Assembly (NCBI GenBank): GCA_030278955.1
Contig: JAOANR010000006.1
Location: 13,613,974-13,677,973 of the forward strand
Reading direction: 5' to 3'
DNA: 64,000 nucleotides
Origin: Hygrophila difformis
Taxonomy: Eukaryota > Streptophyta > Magnoliopsida > Lamiales > Acanthaceae
How positions within the stretch are numbered: the first letter of the stretch is position 1; the number at the start of each line of letters is the position of its first letter. Positions 45,413-58,639 of this stretch are shown here, piece after piece. Under the pieces are notes generated by a model. That model was not told the origin of the DNA. It did not search any database and was given only the letters and a program-made list of their open reading frames with translations. The position numbers and the translations under genes were made by a program.

Positions 45413-48400
45413 AATCCTCCTCCCTATTTAATCCTAAAATTCTAATCTTCCACCCTCCATTATATTGCAAAAACTCACATCTGAATCCCACGGATTAAGA
45501 TGTAATACCCTAGAATTGCAATATAAGGCGTTATGCTGCCAAAATTTTGATTCTCCATTCCCCACCTGTTAATTAATTGAACCCTCTAGTCATTAATGAT
45601 TGATGATCCTAATTAGCAATAATTAAATCACTAATTGGTGTGATTAGAGGACCTTTGTTCAATTGTCATTAAAATATTTTTCTATAAACAAAATAATGAT
45701 GCCTTAAACAGATAATCCGGACTGTAATTAATTATGGTAGGAGGGATTATTTAAGCCATCAACTATGGATTGATTCCATAACCTTGCATGAGAAACCAAT
45801 GTCTCTCATGCAAGCTCTTCTCTTTATTTCATTTTATTTTCTTTTCTTTTGTCTTTTGCGTATTGTGTGTAACAATTAGTAAGGAATACACCAGACTAAT
45901 GTTGGCGGGTATTCCCTCACGGATAACTAGCTCGTATTTTGGGTATTAGTTACTAAGTGTTATTTTGCATGGTCTGGATGGCAATCAGTGGAAGCCTTGG
46001 CGATTCGTCCATCCGGGATTATAATAGTTGCTCAGCTAATTTCTATCCGGATACAATTTTATTTTATTTACCTTAATCTCCAAACCCAAATTTCAGTCTG
46101 CATTTTAAATCTGCTAATGTCTGTCAACATTAGCTGATAAGTACTGCAGAGAGGAAGCATGTAGGTTTTTCTCTGAATTCACAGACAGTAGGGGCCCAAC
46201 TAGTAGCGACACTGCCATTTTAGGGTTTCACCTGTCTAAATTCGCTTCATCCGAGTAATTGGGAGATTGGACAGTAGATGTTTACAGTCCACCCAATTAT
46301 TCTGCCCTTATTTTGGTCCCCTGACCACTTCATGTCTGTGTTTCACCTTCTGTCTAGACACGCCCCTATATTTTGGGTCAGTTAATTTTACGCTTCCATA
46401 TATCCTTATGCATGCTATTATTATGTATTATTGTGGTCTAAAATATTTTGGGATCCTTCCCTTGGACAACAGAAGTCTAGATCTTAAACAGATATTGCAT
46501 ATTAAATTTCCGATAAAAACTCCTTTATAAAATCCGGATCTGAGTAAGGGATAAATTCTTCAGTTATGACTAATTCACACTCTATCAAGGGTTGATTTTG
46601 GGAAATTAGAAGCAGAGTCAGCGATTAGGTCTCATCTAGACTGAAAGAATCTGTGTTTTAATTGAGAGTCTAGTACCTGTTTAGGGAATGGTTTTCAAAT
46701 TCATTATTTTCCAAAATTGCTGTTTATTGGGAATCTAAGATTAAATATTACACCGAGATGGGGTCCACTTGGACTCAAATACAGTGTAATAAATAATCTT
46801 AGAGGAACATCATCCAGGCCTTGGTTATTTTCTAAGATAGGGTTGAGTTTTCTCTCAACTGTTATCCTCTCCTGCCAAAGTCTATTTTTGAGACCTGAGT
46901 GAGTGCATCCGGAACGAACTAATTCGTTAGTTCGTTTCATTAGTTTGTATCTCATAACCACCCGGAAGGAAGTGAACACGCGAGTAGTTCACCAAAAGCC
47001 GGGAATTCTTGATCCATACCCCTTCATTCTGATGGGGAGCTGTCTTTTACTACCAGGGTCAGACCTTCAAAACCTCCGAGTGATAGGTTTTAAATGCTTT
47101 CTCTACTGTTTTCTTTACTGCTTTCTTTAAATGCTTTCATTAGAGGTCACTCGGTTGAATTGAGAGTTGCGTAACTGTTACTAGGATCGATAGTTAAGGG
47201 ATAGTTCAGGGCTTAATTAGAATCTTTGGGTGTGACATGGGAGAATGACAGTAGTACTTGGCATTTCAATAAATGATTTGTCAGGTGTTGCTTATCCACC
47301 ACAGATGAAGTAACATACCCAGGCCGGGCAGTTACAAATCTGTGGTATCTTAGAATTTGCGGTCTTAAGAACATGTAAACTCATACTGTAAGTACCTGTC
47401 TGTTAAAGGGAACACAGTATTGAGAGCATGAGAATTAGCTACCTGATAGAATTGTCCCAAACAAAGATCTGTGTATAAAAATGGAAGTTTAATACTGCCT
47501 TATCTAAATCTTGTCCAATTTTTATTCTTTCCTTCCTGTCCCTTCTGTCTACATTGTGATTCAGCTTCATAGCTAGCATGATGTAAACTTTCATTGTTTT
47601 TATAGATAGTATCTATCGCATCCTTAGAATGAACTTTACCCGCTTTCTAGAATAGAACTTATTTGCTTTGTAGAGTAAATTTAAACGCTTTTGTAGTTTA
47701 GTTTAAATTCATGTTAGTAGATGTTAACCACTTTTCAAACCAATTGGAGCAATACGAATGGAAAATCTAGTAAAACGACGTGGGCCCTGCTTCTATCGCA
47801 CATCCTCCAGTGAGTGATCCGGTCTTACTATAAATTACTGCAATTTTTGACACCGTGCGCTTTCGGGCCACAGTTTCTTAACACGAGTAATAAAAACGTG
47901 ACAACCTATAAATATATCCCTAATCCTAACTCCGCCTTCACAAAATGATTTTCATTAAATAAAATCAAGACCGGGGTTTTATTATTTCGGAAATACTCGG
48001 GTGGGAAATTGTCAAAAGTTTCAGTTACACATTTTGAATGCATAAGAAAAATTAAGCAATTACAACATGCTCACCAAGCCAATTTACCCACTAGGAAACC
48101 AATACTTTATCCAACCTTGACATATAAGGATCAAATTTATTAACTCAAGAATCCCCAACAAGTTACCACAATCCATCATTCTAATCAATTGGTTCAACAA
48201 CCTCACATACTAACAATATTACGAAATCCCCAAATTCACAATCTATCACAAATCTCAATTTCATCAATTTACCAAACTAATCCCCAAAACCATGTAACTT
48301 GGAAATCAACATGCAAGCAACAATCAACACTTAAAATACATTTCTAGCACTCAATCTACATTTGGGGAAAAGAAAACCAAAATTCCAAAAACACCAAAAT

Positions 48401-49152
48401 AGAAGAACACTCAAACACCACCACCACCACTGCCGCCAACACCACCGCGGCCACCGCAGCACCACCACACAGCCATCACCACCACCGCACCGCCGGCGAG
48501 TCGCCGGCGTCGCCCCCAACAGCAGCGGCACAGCCGCTGCTCACCACCACCACAGCGGGCGGCAGCCCGCTGCTGCTGCCCGGCGCCGCGCTATAGCGGC
48601 GCCACCTCCACCATTCGCAGTCATCACCTCCATCCTCACCTCCGCCTTCCGAAACTGGCGCCCTTCCTCCTCCGGTGGTCGCCAGATTACTCATCCCAAA
48701 TTGGGAAAACAACCCCAAATCAAAAAGGAAAACAAGAGGAGAGGAAAGAAAGGAAAACCATACCCTGAAATGTGTTTGGGAGAAGACTCGATTTCCACCT
48801 CTAAGCTTCAAAATAGAGTTGTCCACTTCCCCTTTCTTCAAACCCGTAGCCCCTCTCCCCTTTTCTCTTGAATTTTGTTTCTATCTTGTGGGAATGAGGA
48901 CAATACTGTTCCTTTCCCCAATTAAAGGCCAAGGGCCACATTGCAAAATCCCATTTCTCACCTTAACCCCCCCAATTCTCCTTAAATCATCTTAAACACA
49001 CCTTGCTAATAAATATTGGGTTGGACCACCAATACTTCTCCATTGGGCTTGAAATAATTATACACTCACTTCATTTAATTATTTATGCCCATTAGACTAA
49101 TTAATCATAATTAAATTAATTAAATCATGAATTAATTATTCGGGATGTTACA

Positions 49153-51829
49153 ATCCCTCCCCCTTAGGATCATTCGTCCTCGAATGACATAAGGGTATAG
49201 ATCAACATCTTATTCCCATTGATTTCAGGTGAGTTGGATCTGAACACTGTCCACGCGCTTTGTTCGTTTCCTTAATTCATGTCCTCATCACATGTTCGTA
49301 CCATAGTTCCTTCACCATGAGGGTCTTATACTGAAAGCACTATAATACTCTTTCATTGATTACTCATTCTTAGCAATGATTCATATTCTCGACTATTGTC
49401 AAGCTTCACCTCAACAGCTTGTATGCATCTGTTTGAATCATATATAGTTCCTTACAATTGGAGGTACGTTTCGCACATCACTTTCTATTATCGGGAGTAA
49501 CATCTTCAGCCTGCTCCTGATAATTTCTGACAACTCTAATTGTCTTTTTAAGAGTCCTGTAGTCAGATGTTCTCATTTCGAAGAACCACTCAGTTGATGG
49601 GGGAGTCTTTACTTTCTCACGGCCAGTTCTTAGATAATGCCAACCTGATACTCGAACGTGGTTGGCTATTGTAAGAGAAACTTAAACATCTTCATATGTT
49701 TCTCTCACTTACACTGGAAAATAACTTGCAACCTCATGCCCAGTCATTAAAATCTAGATTCCATCTGACATTTCATTTCAAGCAATGGCCCTTTTCTCTA
49801 AAGCTCCATCAACTTCTGATAGATCAATTAGATATGTCACCTAAAATGAGCTCACCGTCCACTGGTAACCTGCGAGCCTCAAGCTTCTGTCATGTTCCTC
49901 CTCCCACGTTCTACGGCATGTTTCACGACTCCTGAGATGTAATGTTGGCATGAAACTCTATGTTTTGTTGTATCTCATCACACAATTCTCGTCGGTCTCG
50001 CGATTTCTCATTGAAACGTTGGAAATTTAATACAATCCACTCAATTTCCATGTATACCGATCCAAACTTCAACGAATTTTACCTCCGGAGTCTATCTCAA
50101 TTTGTAGCTCGTTGCGTTTAGTCTTGATGGAATTCCGAGATTCAATCTCATTCCGAGGATATATTACACAATTCTAACTGTTAAAACGGTTAATTATTCC
50201 CCGAGAATTTATTTGGATTGTGTGATGACTGAGTTCTACTCCGGATAGTCCATTTACATCGTGAATCATTCGCTCCCAACTTTGCATTGTTGTATGTTTT
50301 TGCTTCGTATCCTAGATGAGAATTGCACAAGTGCAGTGTTACCTCAGTAGTTTCACATAATTTCTCGCCTTGGGATGGACCTGCACCACAGAAAGAAACA
50401 AACAATCTCCAACACAAGGTAGAAAGTGATACCGACTTTCTAGGAGTACGATAACTTCAGAATTATATCTGGAGTCAAAATCTTCCGATACATGTGGAAA
50501 GAAATGCATAACAACTAAAATCGTTGTTTGCGGAAGTAAGGTTACTGAGACGGGAGTCATTTTTATAATGGAACAATGATAATTAAATAAGTGAACCAAT
50601 TATGAGATGACTCGGATTAGTAAAAGGAGTGACACTGACTGATAGAGACTCCAAATTATTGTAGGGATAATAAATAAGTAGAAAACATGAGGAATTAACG
50701 AAATACCCTGTAAGTAACTATTCTACTCCGGGTGGAAATGAATAGTAGTATGAACTAAGAATGGCAAATGATAACGAGGAAGAAAGAGCGGACTCCGAAG
50801 GATATACAAGGACTTCCAGAAGACGTAAGGAAGTCGATGGCAAAGTTATCATACAATAATGGAGAATGATAGGGAGGATTGAAAATTTAGATAAATGCAT
50901 TTACATATATCAGTGCAGCTGAAATGAAATTCGAATTATTTAAAATATTGAAACGGCAGGAAAAATATCAATGCTGACAGAATATCAATGGGAACCATTC
51001 AGATGGCCTCAAGAGTGATTTGACGGTGCAAGATACAAATGGGAAAGCTCAATTCAGAGAAAAGAACTGGCACTGAAACGTACACCAAAGGATCGGCAAA
51101 GAGATAAGGAAAATAATGGGAGGATTCATTTTCTCATAATTAAGAAAATGAAATGAAAGGATTGAGAAATAAAGCATATCCAATAAATAAACGCATATAT
51201 ACATATATATCAGCATTACGAGCATTGCGCTTTCCGTCATTAACTCGCATCAACGCCTCCGATTAATCTCTGCGGTATACTCCATTCGATGTCTCGAGTT
51301 AAGTGTCATCTTAAATCCGTCAATCGCTACAACCGGATGAGTTACCATATACATCTTTAAGATTTAAAGACGTCTGAGATATTATTCTCCTGATGTTCTA
51401 GTCACCTGCCGACAATGGATCATCATCACATATCCGCATGGCATGGATGTGCGTGTCCCGTTGTTCAATACCTGCAATTACCTTAAAGACGGATCCCATA
51501 CATTAACACAATACAATAAGCTAACAGAATTACCAAGCAAGCAATAGTAATAATATAAATAATTATCCAGCAACTTCTAAACAGGTTGCTAACAGAATTA
51601 AAGAATAGATCTCTGGGAATATCCTTGTTATTCGTCCATAGTTATCTTGCAAACCACGGTTCAAATCCACAAGATGCACAGTATATAAACAGAATACCAA
51701 AGCATAAGAATAAATCTAACTAGCATATGACAATGCAAACCTATCCTATATGCAATCCCTGCACACCTCACCACATGCTTTTATCAAGTTTTAAGCACAT
51801 AATAGAGCAAGCCCTCTCTGATACCAAAC
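49153..51829 (-). other. LARD internal region 2, non-coding
   Basis: 2677 bp, nearly identical to internal region 1, with no recognised coding motif. The primer site beside LTR 3 reads TGGTATCAGAGA, so its last paired base is changed. Confidence 0.8.
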
Positions 51830-54060
51830 TGTAACGCCCCGAAAATTTAAAACCATTTTCGTGACGCCACCGCCGTATTAACTATTCTAAACTGTTGATC
51901 ACTCAGCTTAGATAGTCAATACGAAGCGAGGTATAAATACAAACCTGTATCACACTCAAATAAATGCCAACAAAGCAGTATATAACCCCAGGAACAATAC
52001 ATGGCATATCCGGGCGACAAGCCCTTAAATAATATAGTAACATGGTCGCACATCCAATACCGGAAATAAGCAATAAATAAATCATATATGACACACCGAT
52101 CACATTTAAGGAATAACAAATATTCTCATCAAAGATCAGACAAGAGCATGTAATATTTATTCTAAACAACAATTATAAGGAATGCAGCCTAGCTAGTCCA
52201 CTCAACCCGAACCCCCATCATCGTGCTCTGCGCTATCCGTGGGAGGATCTATAAAACAGACAACCGCAACAAGGTGTCAGTACAACGTACTGGCAAGGAA
52301 TAGATATAGCAGGGGAAACGGGGCACAATAATGATAACACTATACTATATAAATAATAATAAGAATAATGATAATAATAATTAAGGACATAAAATAAATA
52401 CAGAAAGTAAACATCACACCGTCCCATACCGGTGCTTCAACCACTGCAGATAAAATGAATGATGGATGATGAGATGTAATGCTATGACCTATGATGTATA
52501 TCTACCCTAAATGCAACACATAAGAATGTCTAGTGCGCAACCTAAGTACCATGGTCGGTATTCCCCCCCATATAAGGGTCCACTCCCCTTAATGGTCGGA
52601 AGACATACCCACAGTGCCCCCGCCGCGGACACTAACAGCTGAGAACGTGGCTTACGGCAAGCGGGTCAGGCTACGGATCATGAGTCCTTATCAGCCAAAT
52701 TTTCAGACTACGGATATAAAATCCTTATCAGTCTCAATGCCCAGGATAAGATACTAACTATGCCCAATCGGATACCGACTCGTAAGCATATGGTATCCAA
52801 TACCCTCGAAAGCATAATTTTAGATTCACAATAATGTCAATACAAGTTCAGGCACAATTAACGCATCATGACAAAATAAGCAACTCACCACAAGTTAACT
52901 ATAATCAAGGGTGTGCCAAGCCCCACGTATCGGCACTCAACTCATAACATCAAAATAGAAGCAACGCAAGATCCCATCCTAAACTAAGGCATGGTAGATC
53001 TTCTCTAATTGCAAACTAAGGTCCAGGTTATGAGCATAATAATTAGTGAGATATTCGCAAGCAGTTCTAGCCTAATTCTAAGGCATCCTCGTTATACGCA
53101 GGGAATCCGTACACACGAGAGTTCCCAATACTAAGGCAACATAGACTATACTAGTCTATTCCTAACCCCTATCTAATTTGCTATTCTAAACCTTGCCTTA
53201 TAAATCTTCAAAGCTTCCCTTTGAATATCTTCAATCTCCCACAGGCTTTAATTCAAGTTCACGGTTGTCCCTACACAACAATATCATAATAAGAATTAAA
53301 ATATTCCCAACATCAATACCATTATCCCAATTTCCAACACCACATCCGCCTTCCAAACCCCTCAACAATCTACCAAACCGACAATCCCAAACATCACAAG
53401 CAGATCAATTACTCTACCGATAAGCACATGCCATAAATCCATGTATAAACAAATTCTCAAATTTATTCATTTAAAACCAACCATCCAATAAATATTAATC
53501 AATTAAATTAACTAAAATTAATGGAGTCATGTTTATCAACATAGAATTAAACAACACTACAATAACCAAACAATGCACATAATGAAGATCATAGCTCTAT
53601 ATTCCAATAATCTAATTTATTCAATCAGCAAGAAAATTCTATTAGATTTGAAAGAACTTTTATAAAAATTTCCAACCTTCCTTACTTTAAATCTCAAAGA
53701 CCTCAACCATTAACTACCATGAATCATAAGAAAAATTCACTTTCTCAAGTTGTAAAGTATCCAAGAATACCAACAATACCAATTTCAAATAACCATTCAT
53801 AAACTCATAAGCATAATCCCGCAAAACCATTACAACTAACTCACTATTTATTAAACATAATATTAGCAAGTAGCACATTTTCCACACTAGATAAAGCTTT
53901 CAACACTATAACAAATTTAACAATTTCACATATAATTCCATTTAATACTTGATTTTCAAATCTTTATACTCCACTAAGTATTCAACCTATTCATAGAACA
54001 CTTAAAAACAATAAAATCCCTTCAAGTTACACATTTTGAATGCATAAGAAAAATTAAGCA

Positions 54061-54853
54061 ATTACAACTAGAGCTGTAAATAGAACAAACAGTTCGTGAG
54101 CTGAGCTCGTTTCGACACGTGTTCGTTCGTTAATAGCTCGTTCGGTAAGTTAAACGAACTGAGCTCAAACACATAATTTGGTTTGTGTGTTCGTTCGTTA
54201 AGTTCGCGAACAGTTTTTAATTCCCATTTAATGGAATATATATTATAAAAAATAAATATTTTATCTAGTTGTTCTTTCCATTTTTCATTTTTATTAGTTT
54301 CATATTTATCTCATAAATTATATTACAATATACTCCCTCCGTTTTTTAAAGAATATAACATTGATAAATTTGGTACTGTTCACCCATGCACTTTGGCTTA
54401 AAGTTTTATCATAGTTATACATGTTAAAACATAGCCAAGTGGGATCTTGTTAGATTCGTCTCATCGAGTAGTTTTTAAATATCGAACTTTTAGAATTTTT
54501 ACTTGTACCGAACTTGAGTTATTAATGATTTAAAATGTGCATTGGACTGCGTGCACAGTGGGTCCGTTACAATTTTTAGAAAACCGAGGAAGTACATTAC
54601 ATTTTCACACCTAATTTAATTCTAAAACAAATAAATTTATTAATAAAATAAATGGTTCGTTAACTGAGCTCGACTAGGCTCGTGTTCGTTCGTTATTAGC
54701 TCGTTCGTAAGGTTAAACAAACAGAGCTCAAACATGAAAATTGGCTCGTTAAGATTTTCGGTTCGATTCGTGTTCGTTCGTTAAGCTTAACGAACAGAGC
54801 TCAAACACTTGAAGTTCGGTTCGGTTCGGCTCGTTTACCGCTCTAATTACAAC
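54061..54853. mobile_element. hAT MITE with 8-bp TSD, containing a Stowaway MITE
   Basis: Element 54069-54845 (777 bp) has termini TAGAGCTGTAAA and TTTACCGCTCTA and the duplication attacaac at 54061-54068 and 54846-54853. LTRs 1 and 2 give the empty site. Subterminal regions are rich in GTTCGTTCGTTA and GAGCTCG motifs. It belongs to a different hAT family from the one at 1103 and 12583. Confidence 0.92.
54331..54594. mobile_element. Stowaway MITE nested in the hAT MITE
   Basis: 54333-54592 runs from CTCCCTCCGTTTTTTAAAG to CCGAGGAAG between TA dinucleotides. Internal homology to the copies at 2021 and 34822, with GATCTTGTTAGATTCGTC in the inverse orientation. Confidence 0.88.
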
Positions 54854-55940
54854 ATGCTCACCAAGCCAATTTACCCACTAGGCAACCAATACTTTATCCA
54901 ACCTTGACATATAAGGATCAAATTTATTAACTCAAGAATCCCCAACAAGTTACCACAATCCATCATTCTAATCAATTGGTTCAACAACCTCAAATACTAA
55001 CAATATTACGAAATCCCCAAATTCACAATCTATCACAAATCTCAATTTCATCAATTTACCAAACTAATCCCCAAAACCATGTAACTTGGAAATCAACATG
55101 CAAGCAACAATCAACACTTAAAATACATTTCTAGCACTCAATCTACATTTGGGGAAAACAACTCAACTAAAATTCCAAAAACACCAAAATAGAAGAACAC
55201 TCAAACACCACCACCACCACTGCCGCCAACACCACCACGGCCACCGCAGCACCACCACACAGCCATCACCACCACCGCACCGCCGGCGAGTCGCCGGCGT
55301 CGCCCCCAACAGCACGGCACAGCCGCTGCTCACCACCACCACAGCGGGCGGCAGCCCACTGCTGCTGCCCGGCGCCGCGCTACAGGGGCGCCACCTCCAC
55401 CATTCGCAGTCATCAACTCCATCCTCACCTCCGCCTTCCGAAACTGGCGCCCTTCCTCCTCCGGTGGTCGCCGGATTACTCATCCCAAATTGGGAAAACA
55501 ACCCCAAATCAAAAAGGAAAACAAGAGGAGAGGAAAGAAAGGAAAACCATACCTTGAAATGTGTTTGGGAGAAGACTCGATTTCCACCTCTAAGCTTCAA
55601 AAATGGAGTTGTCCTCTTCCCCTTTCTTCAAACCCGTCGCCCCTCTCCCCTTTTCTCTTCAATTTTGTTTCTATCTTGTGGGAATGAGGACAATACCGTT
55701 CCTTTCCCCAATTAAAGGCCAAGGGCCACATTGCAAAATCCCATTTCTCACCTTAACCCCCCAATTCTCCTTAAATCATCTTAAACACCCCTTGCTAATA
55801 AATATTGGGTTGGACCACCAATACTTCTCCATTGGGCTTGAAATAATTATACACTCACTTCATTTAATTATTTATGCCCATTAGACTAATTAATCATAAT
55901 TAATTAATTAAATCATGAATTAATTATTCGGGATGTTACA

Positions 55941-57199
55941 TTAAATATCTTTAAAAACTAAAAATTGAGTTCGTCATATGCATATTAATAGTATATCTTA
56001 ACATTAATAAATAAATGTGATGTGCAATGTGCATTTTGATTACATTATTTACCATACACAAAAAAATATAACAAAAATTGAGACAAAATATACACAAAAT
56101 TGCTGGCATTACAATATGATCACAATAATGAAAGATCACTATAATGAAATTTAAACGCAAAATAATCTATATATATATTAAAGCATTAGTGAACAACCCA
56201 TCCTACATTTAATGTGGTGTCTCCATTTTAAATTTCTAATTTTTATAAAGTTTTGCAATTTTTAATTTATCAATTTTAGATTTCCACATTTATTTATTTA
56301 TTATTTATTTCTTATAGATTTTCAGTTTTTGAAAAATATAGAATTTCTACCATATTCACTATTAAAAAGATCGAAATTTAAAATTTTGCATATCTTATTT
56401 TATCTATATTATTTTGCATTTTTAATTTACTAATTTTAGAATTTTGCTTTTATTTATTTATTCCTTATAGATTTTAGTCTATCGTGTATAAAATTTATCA
56501 TTTACTTATGAATTCTCACTCTATCATCCTATCGTGTCACTATATATTCACTTTTAGAAAGATTTGAAGATAAAATTTGAAATTTTGTAATTTTTATTTT
56601 ATCTATTTTGGATTTTATTTATTTGCATTTTTATTTTATCTATTTTAGATTTTATTATTTTGTATTTTTATTTTATTCATTTTAAATTTTATTGGTGCAT
56701 TTAGTATTTATTTATAAATTATCAATTTTTACACTATAGGATAATTATGACGAGGTTTTGCACTGGCAATTAAGAACTATGTTGTGTTTATATTTCAATA
56801 TGATGAACATATTGTAATGTCAGTAATTTTGTATAGGTTTGGTCTCAATTTTGATTATATTTTTTTGTGTGTGGTAATGATGTAAGCAAAATGTACATTG
56901 CACATCAGATTTATTTATTCATGTTAAAAATATATTAATGTGTAGATGAAAATCCCAAATTTTAATTTTTAAAAGATATTTAATTTTTAATTTATATGAA
57001 GTTTCTACAATTTTTAATTTTTTTTAAAAAAATAGAATTTCAAATTTAAATGGAATTTAGTGTATTATGGAATTTATATTATTAAAGATACATTAATGAA
57101 TATATATATATAAAATATTTGTATATATTAATTAATATATATAGGTCATGTTTTCACAAAAATATGTCACTTCTCTTAAAAGTAATATACAATTATATA
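55941..57199. mobile_element. Foldback element: inner left arm, loop, full right arm
   Basis: 55941-56130 is the reverse complement of about 56770-56960. Together with 35081-35289 it forms a left arm of about 400 bp matching the right arm 56770-57199. Without the LTR array the element would be about 1.47 kb. The loop (56131-56769) is very AT-rich with TTTTATTTTATCTATTTT-like repeats and no coding frame. Superfamily unknown; no target duplication could be fixed at the outer ends. Confidence 0.75.
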
Positions 57200-57252
57200 G
57201 TTGCGAATAGATGCATTAGTAAATAAAGAAAGAAAATTTAATTTTTTTAATC

Positions 57253-57515
57253 TACTCCCTCTAGCCCATTATTTTATGTCTCAAAAAATTTGGACACGTC
57301 GTCCAATACATTTGTTTAACATTTAATATCTTGAAATGTACATATGTAAAATTATGTAAAATACATATTCTAAAACTACATGATTAGACAAATCTAACGA
57401 GATCGAATTTGACTATATTTTTTTGGTATCTGATTACGATAACATTAGGTCAAACTTGATCAATAAACAATGTTAAAAACTCAAAATGAGACACTTTGAA
57501 GGCGATGGAGAGAAT
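57253..57515. mobile_element. Stowaway-like MITE, second family
   Basis: CTCCCTCTAGCCCATTA at 57255 and an imperfect inverse (TGAGAC...GATGGAGAG) ending about 57512, flanked by TA. The TATGTCTCA/TGAGACA subterminal pair supports it. The interior shares GACAAATCTAACGAGATC with the other MITEs. Confidence 0.65.
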
Positions 57516-57530
57516 ATTTTTTAAGAAATA

Positions 57531-57752
57531 CTCCATCCATATAATAAGTGTAACACTAGGAGATGACACAATATTTAAGGTAATTTAATAAAAGTTATTT
57601 AGTTGAAGTAATTAAATAAACAAAATAAGTCACATTTGACTTTATTCCATTTGAGTTTTAATTTAATGAATATAAAACATTAATAATTGAAGTACAATTA
57701 GTAAAAATTATTAACCTTAAAAATATTTTAAATATGGTAATGTAACACGTAT
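57531..57752. mobile_element. Half of a MITE cut by the Gypsy LTR
   Basis: Begins TACTCCATCCATATAATAAG, a MITE-like terminus. Just before the LTR it reads AATGTAACACGTAT, which resembles the start of the inverted counterpart. The missing end may lie beyond the Gypsy element, outside the window. Confidence 0.35.
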
Positions 57753-58639
57753 TGTAACGCCCCGAAAATTCAAACCTGATTTTCGCAAGCATTACCGCTG
57801 TACTAACTATCCTAAACTAGTGGCCAGCTAATTTAAAACAGCTAGTACAACACTAGGTAAACCTAAAGTGATCATCTGATTAATTCGGTTTAATGCGGAA
57901 GCTAAAACAAATAAAACACATAAGCACACAGGAGGTCTCACCATCATAATCAAATAAACATTCCAGCTGTTTATCCAGACTGCAAGCCTCTCAACAGCAT
58001 ACCAATATCTCAAACAGGGCTACCAGCCCAAATCATAAATCACATAAGGCCACCGGCCGACAGAAAGCAGATTCTAGGCACACATGCCTCAACTAGCATA
58101 AAATCCAAGTCATAATAAACAATAGAGTATCACATAATCACGTAAGATAAACATAAAAAGTCCTATCTATGTGATCCCTCAATACCCCAAACCCAAATCA
58201 TGCTCCAGCGCCTCCAGCAGGATCTATAAAACAGACAAAGGCAAAGGGGGTCAGTACAACGTACTGAGCAAGGCTACGTGCCGGGGAGTAAGGGAAAACA
58301 GAACCACATCTCAAGATAGTAAATATAGGTAATAAATAAACATATAATAACGGCAGAATATAAATAAAGCAGTTAAACACCACACCGTCCCATACCGGTG
58401 CTTCAACCACGATCATACAATTGACATAAATAAATCATCACACCGTCCCATACCGGTGCTTCAACCACATACATACAAGTTTATGCACGTGATGCATGGC
58501 CTAACATACACCTATCTACCCTATATGCAAATGCAAATGAATATGCCTAGTCGGCAACCTAAACCCGGGCGGTATGAACCCACGGGTGAGGATATCATCA
58601 ACTCCAACCCGTTACAGGGTAACATACACCATCCCCGCA

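Larger units (their letters stand above)
43515..48023 (+). mobile_element. Nested 4.5-kb TG...CA element, probable giant solo LTR
   Basis: Starts TGATAATGGCC and ends AAAGTTTCA, inside the exact duplication gttac (43510-43514 and 48024-48028). It has no second copy of its ends, no pol or gag frame, and a TATA box (TATAAATA, 44231-44238) followed by a leader-like region, all expected of a single very long LTR. Such sizes are known in Tat/Ogre-type Gypsy elements, but the family assignment is inference. It carries the hairpin arrays described at 43829-44160 and 44882-45412. The insertion lies in LTR 2 only, so it postdates or accompanies formation of the array. Confidence 0.75.
41304..49152 (-). 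repeat. LARD LTR 2, interrupted by a 4.5-kb element
   Basis: LTR sequence is 41304-43514 plus 48024-49152, about 3.33 kb once the nested 43515-48023 element is removed. It differs from LTR 1 by scattered substitutions and by a longer C-run at about 42040-42053. The hairpin is at 41752-41766. Confidence 0.88.
35295..55940 (-). mobile_element. LARD-like LTR element array: LTR-int-LTR-int-LTR
   Basis: Three near-identical LTRs of about 3.33 kb (35295-38622; 41304-49152 with a nested insert; 51830-55940 with a nested insert) alternate with two near-identical 2.68-kb internal regions. LTRs run from TGTAACGCCCCGAAAATT to GGGATGTTACA on the plus strand. Orientation is minus: a tRNA-iMet-type primer site TGGTATCAGAGC (41300-41289; a changed version beside LTR3) lies just inside, and AAGGGGGAGAGA lies before the 3' LTR. 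The whole array has one 5-bp duplication, ttaaa (35290-35294 and 55941-55945). No gag or pol motif is found in either internal region, hence LARD. Termini, primer site and PPT context resemble the Gypsy at 57753. Confidence 0.9.
51830..55940 (-). repeat. LARD LTR 3 (5' LTR), interrupted by a hAT MITE
   Basis: LTR sequence 51830-54060 and 54854-55940 plus one duplication copy, about 3.33 kb without the insert. The hairpin CAGTAC-AAC-GTACTG is at 52278-52292. Confidence 0.88.
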
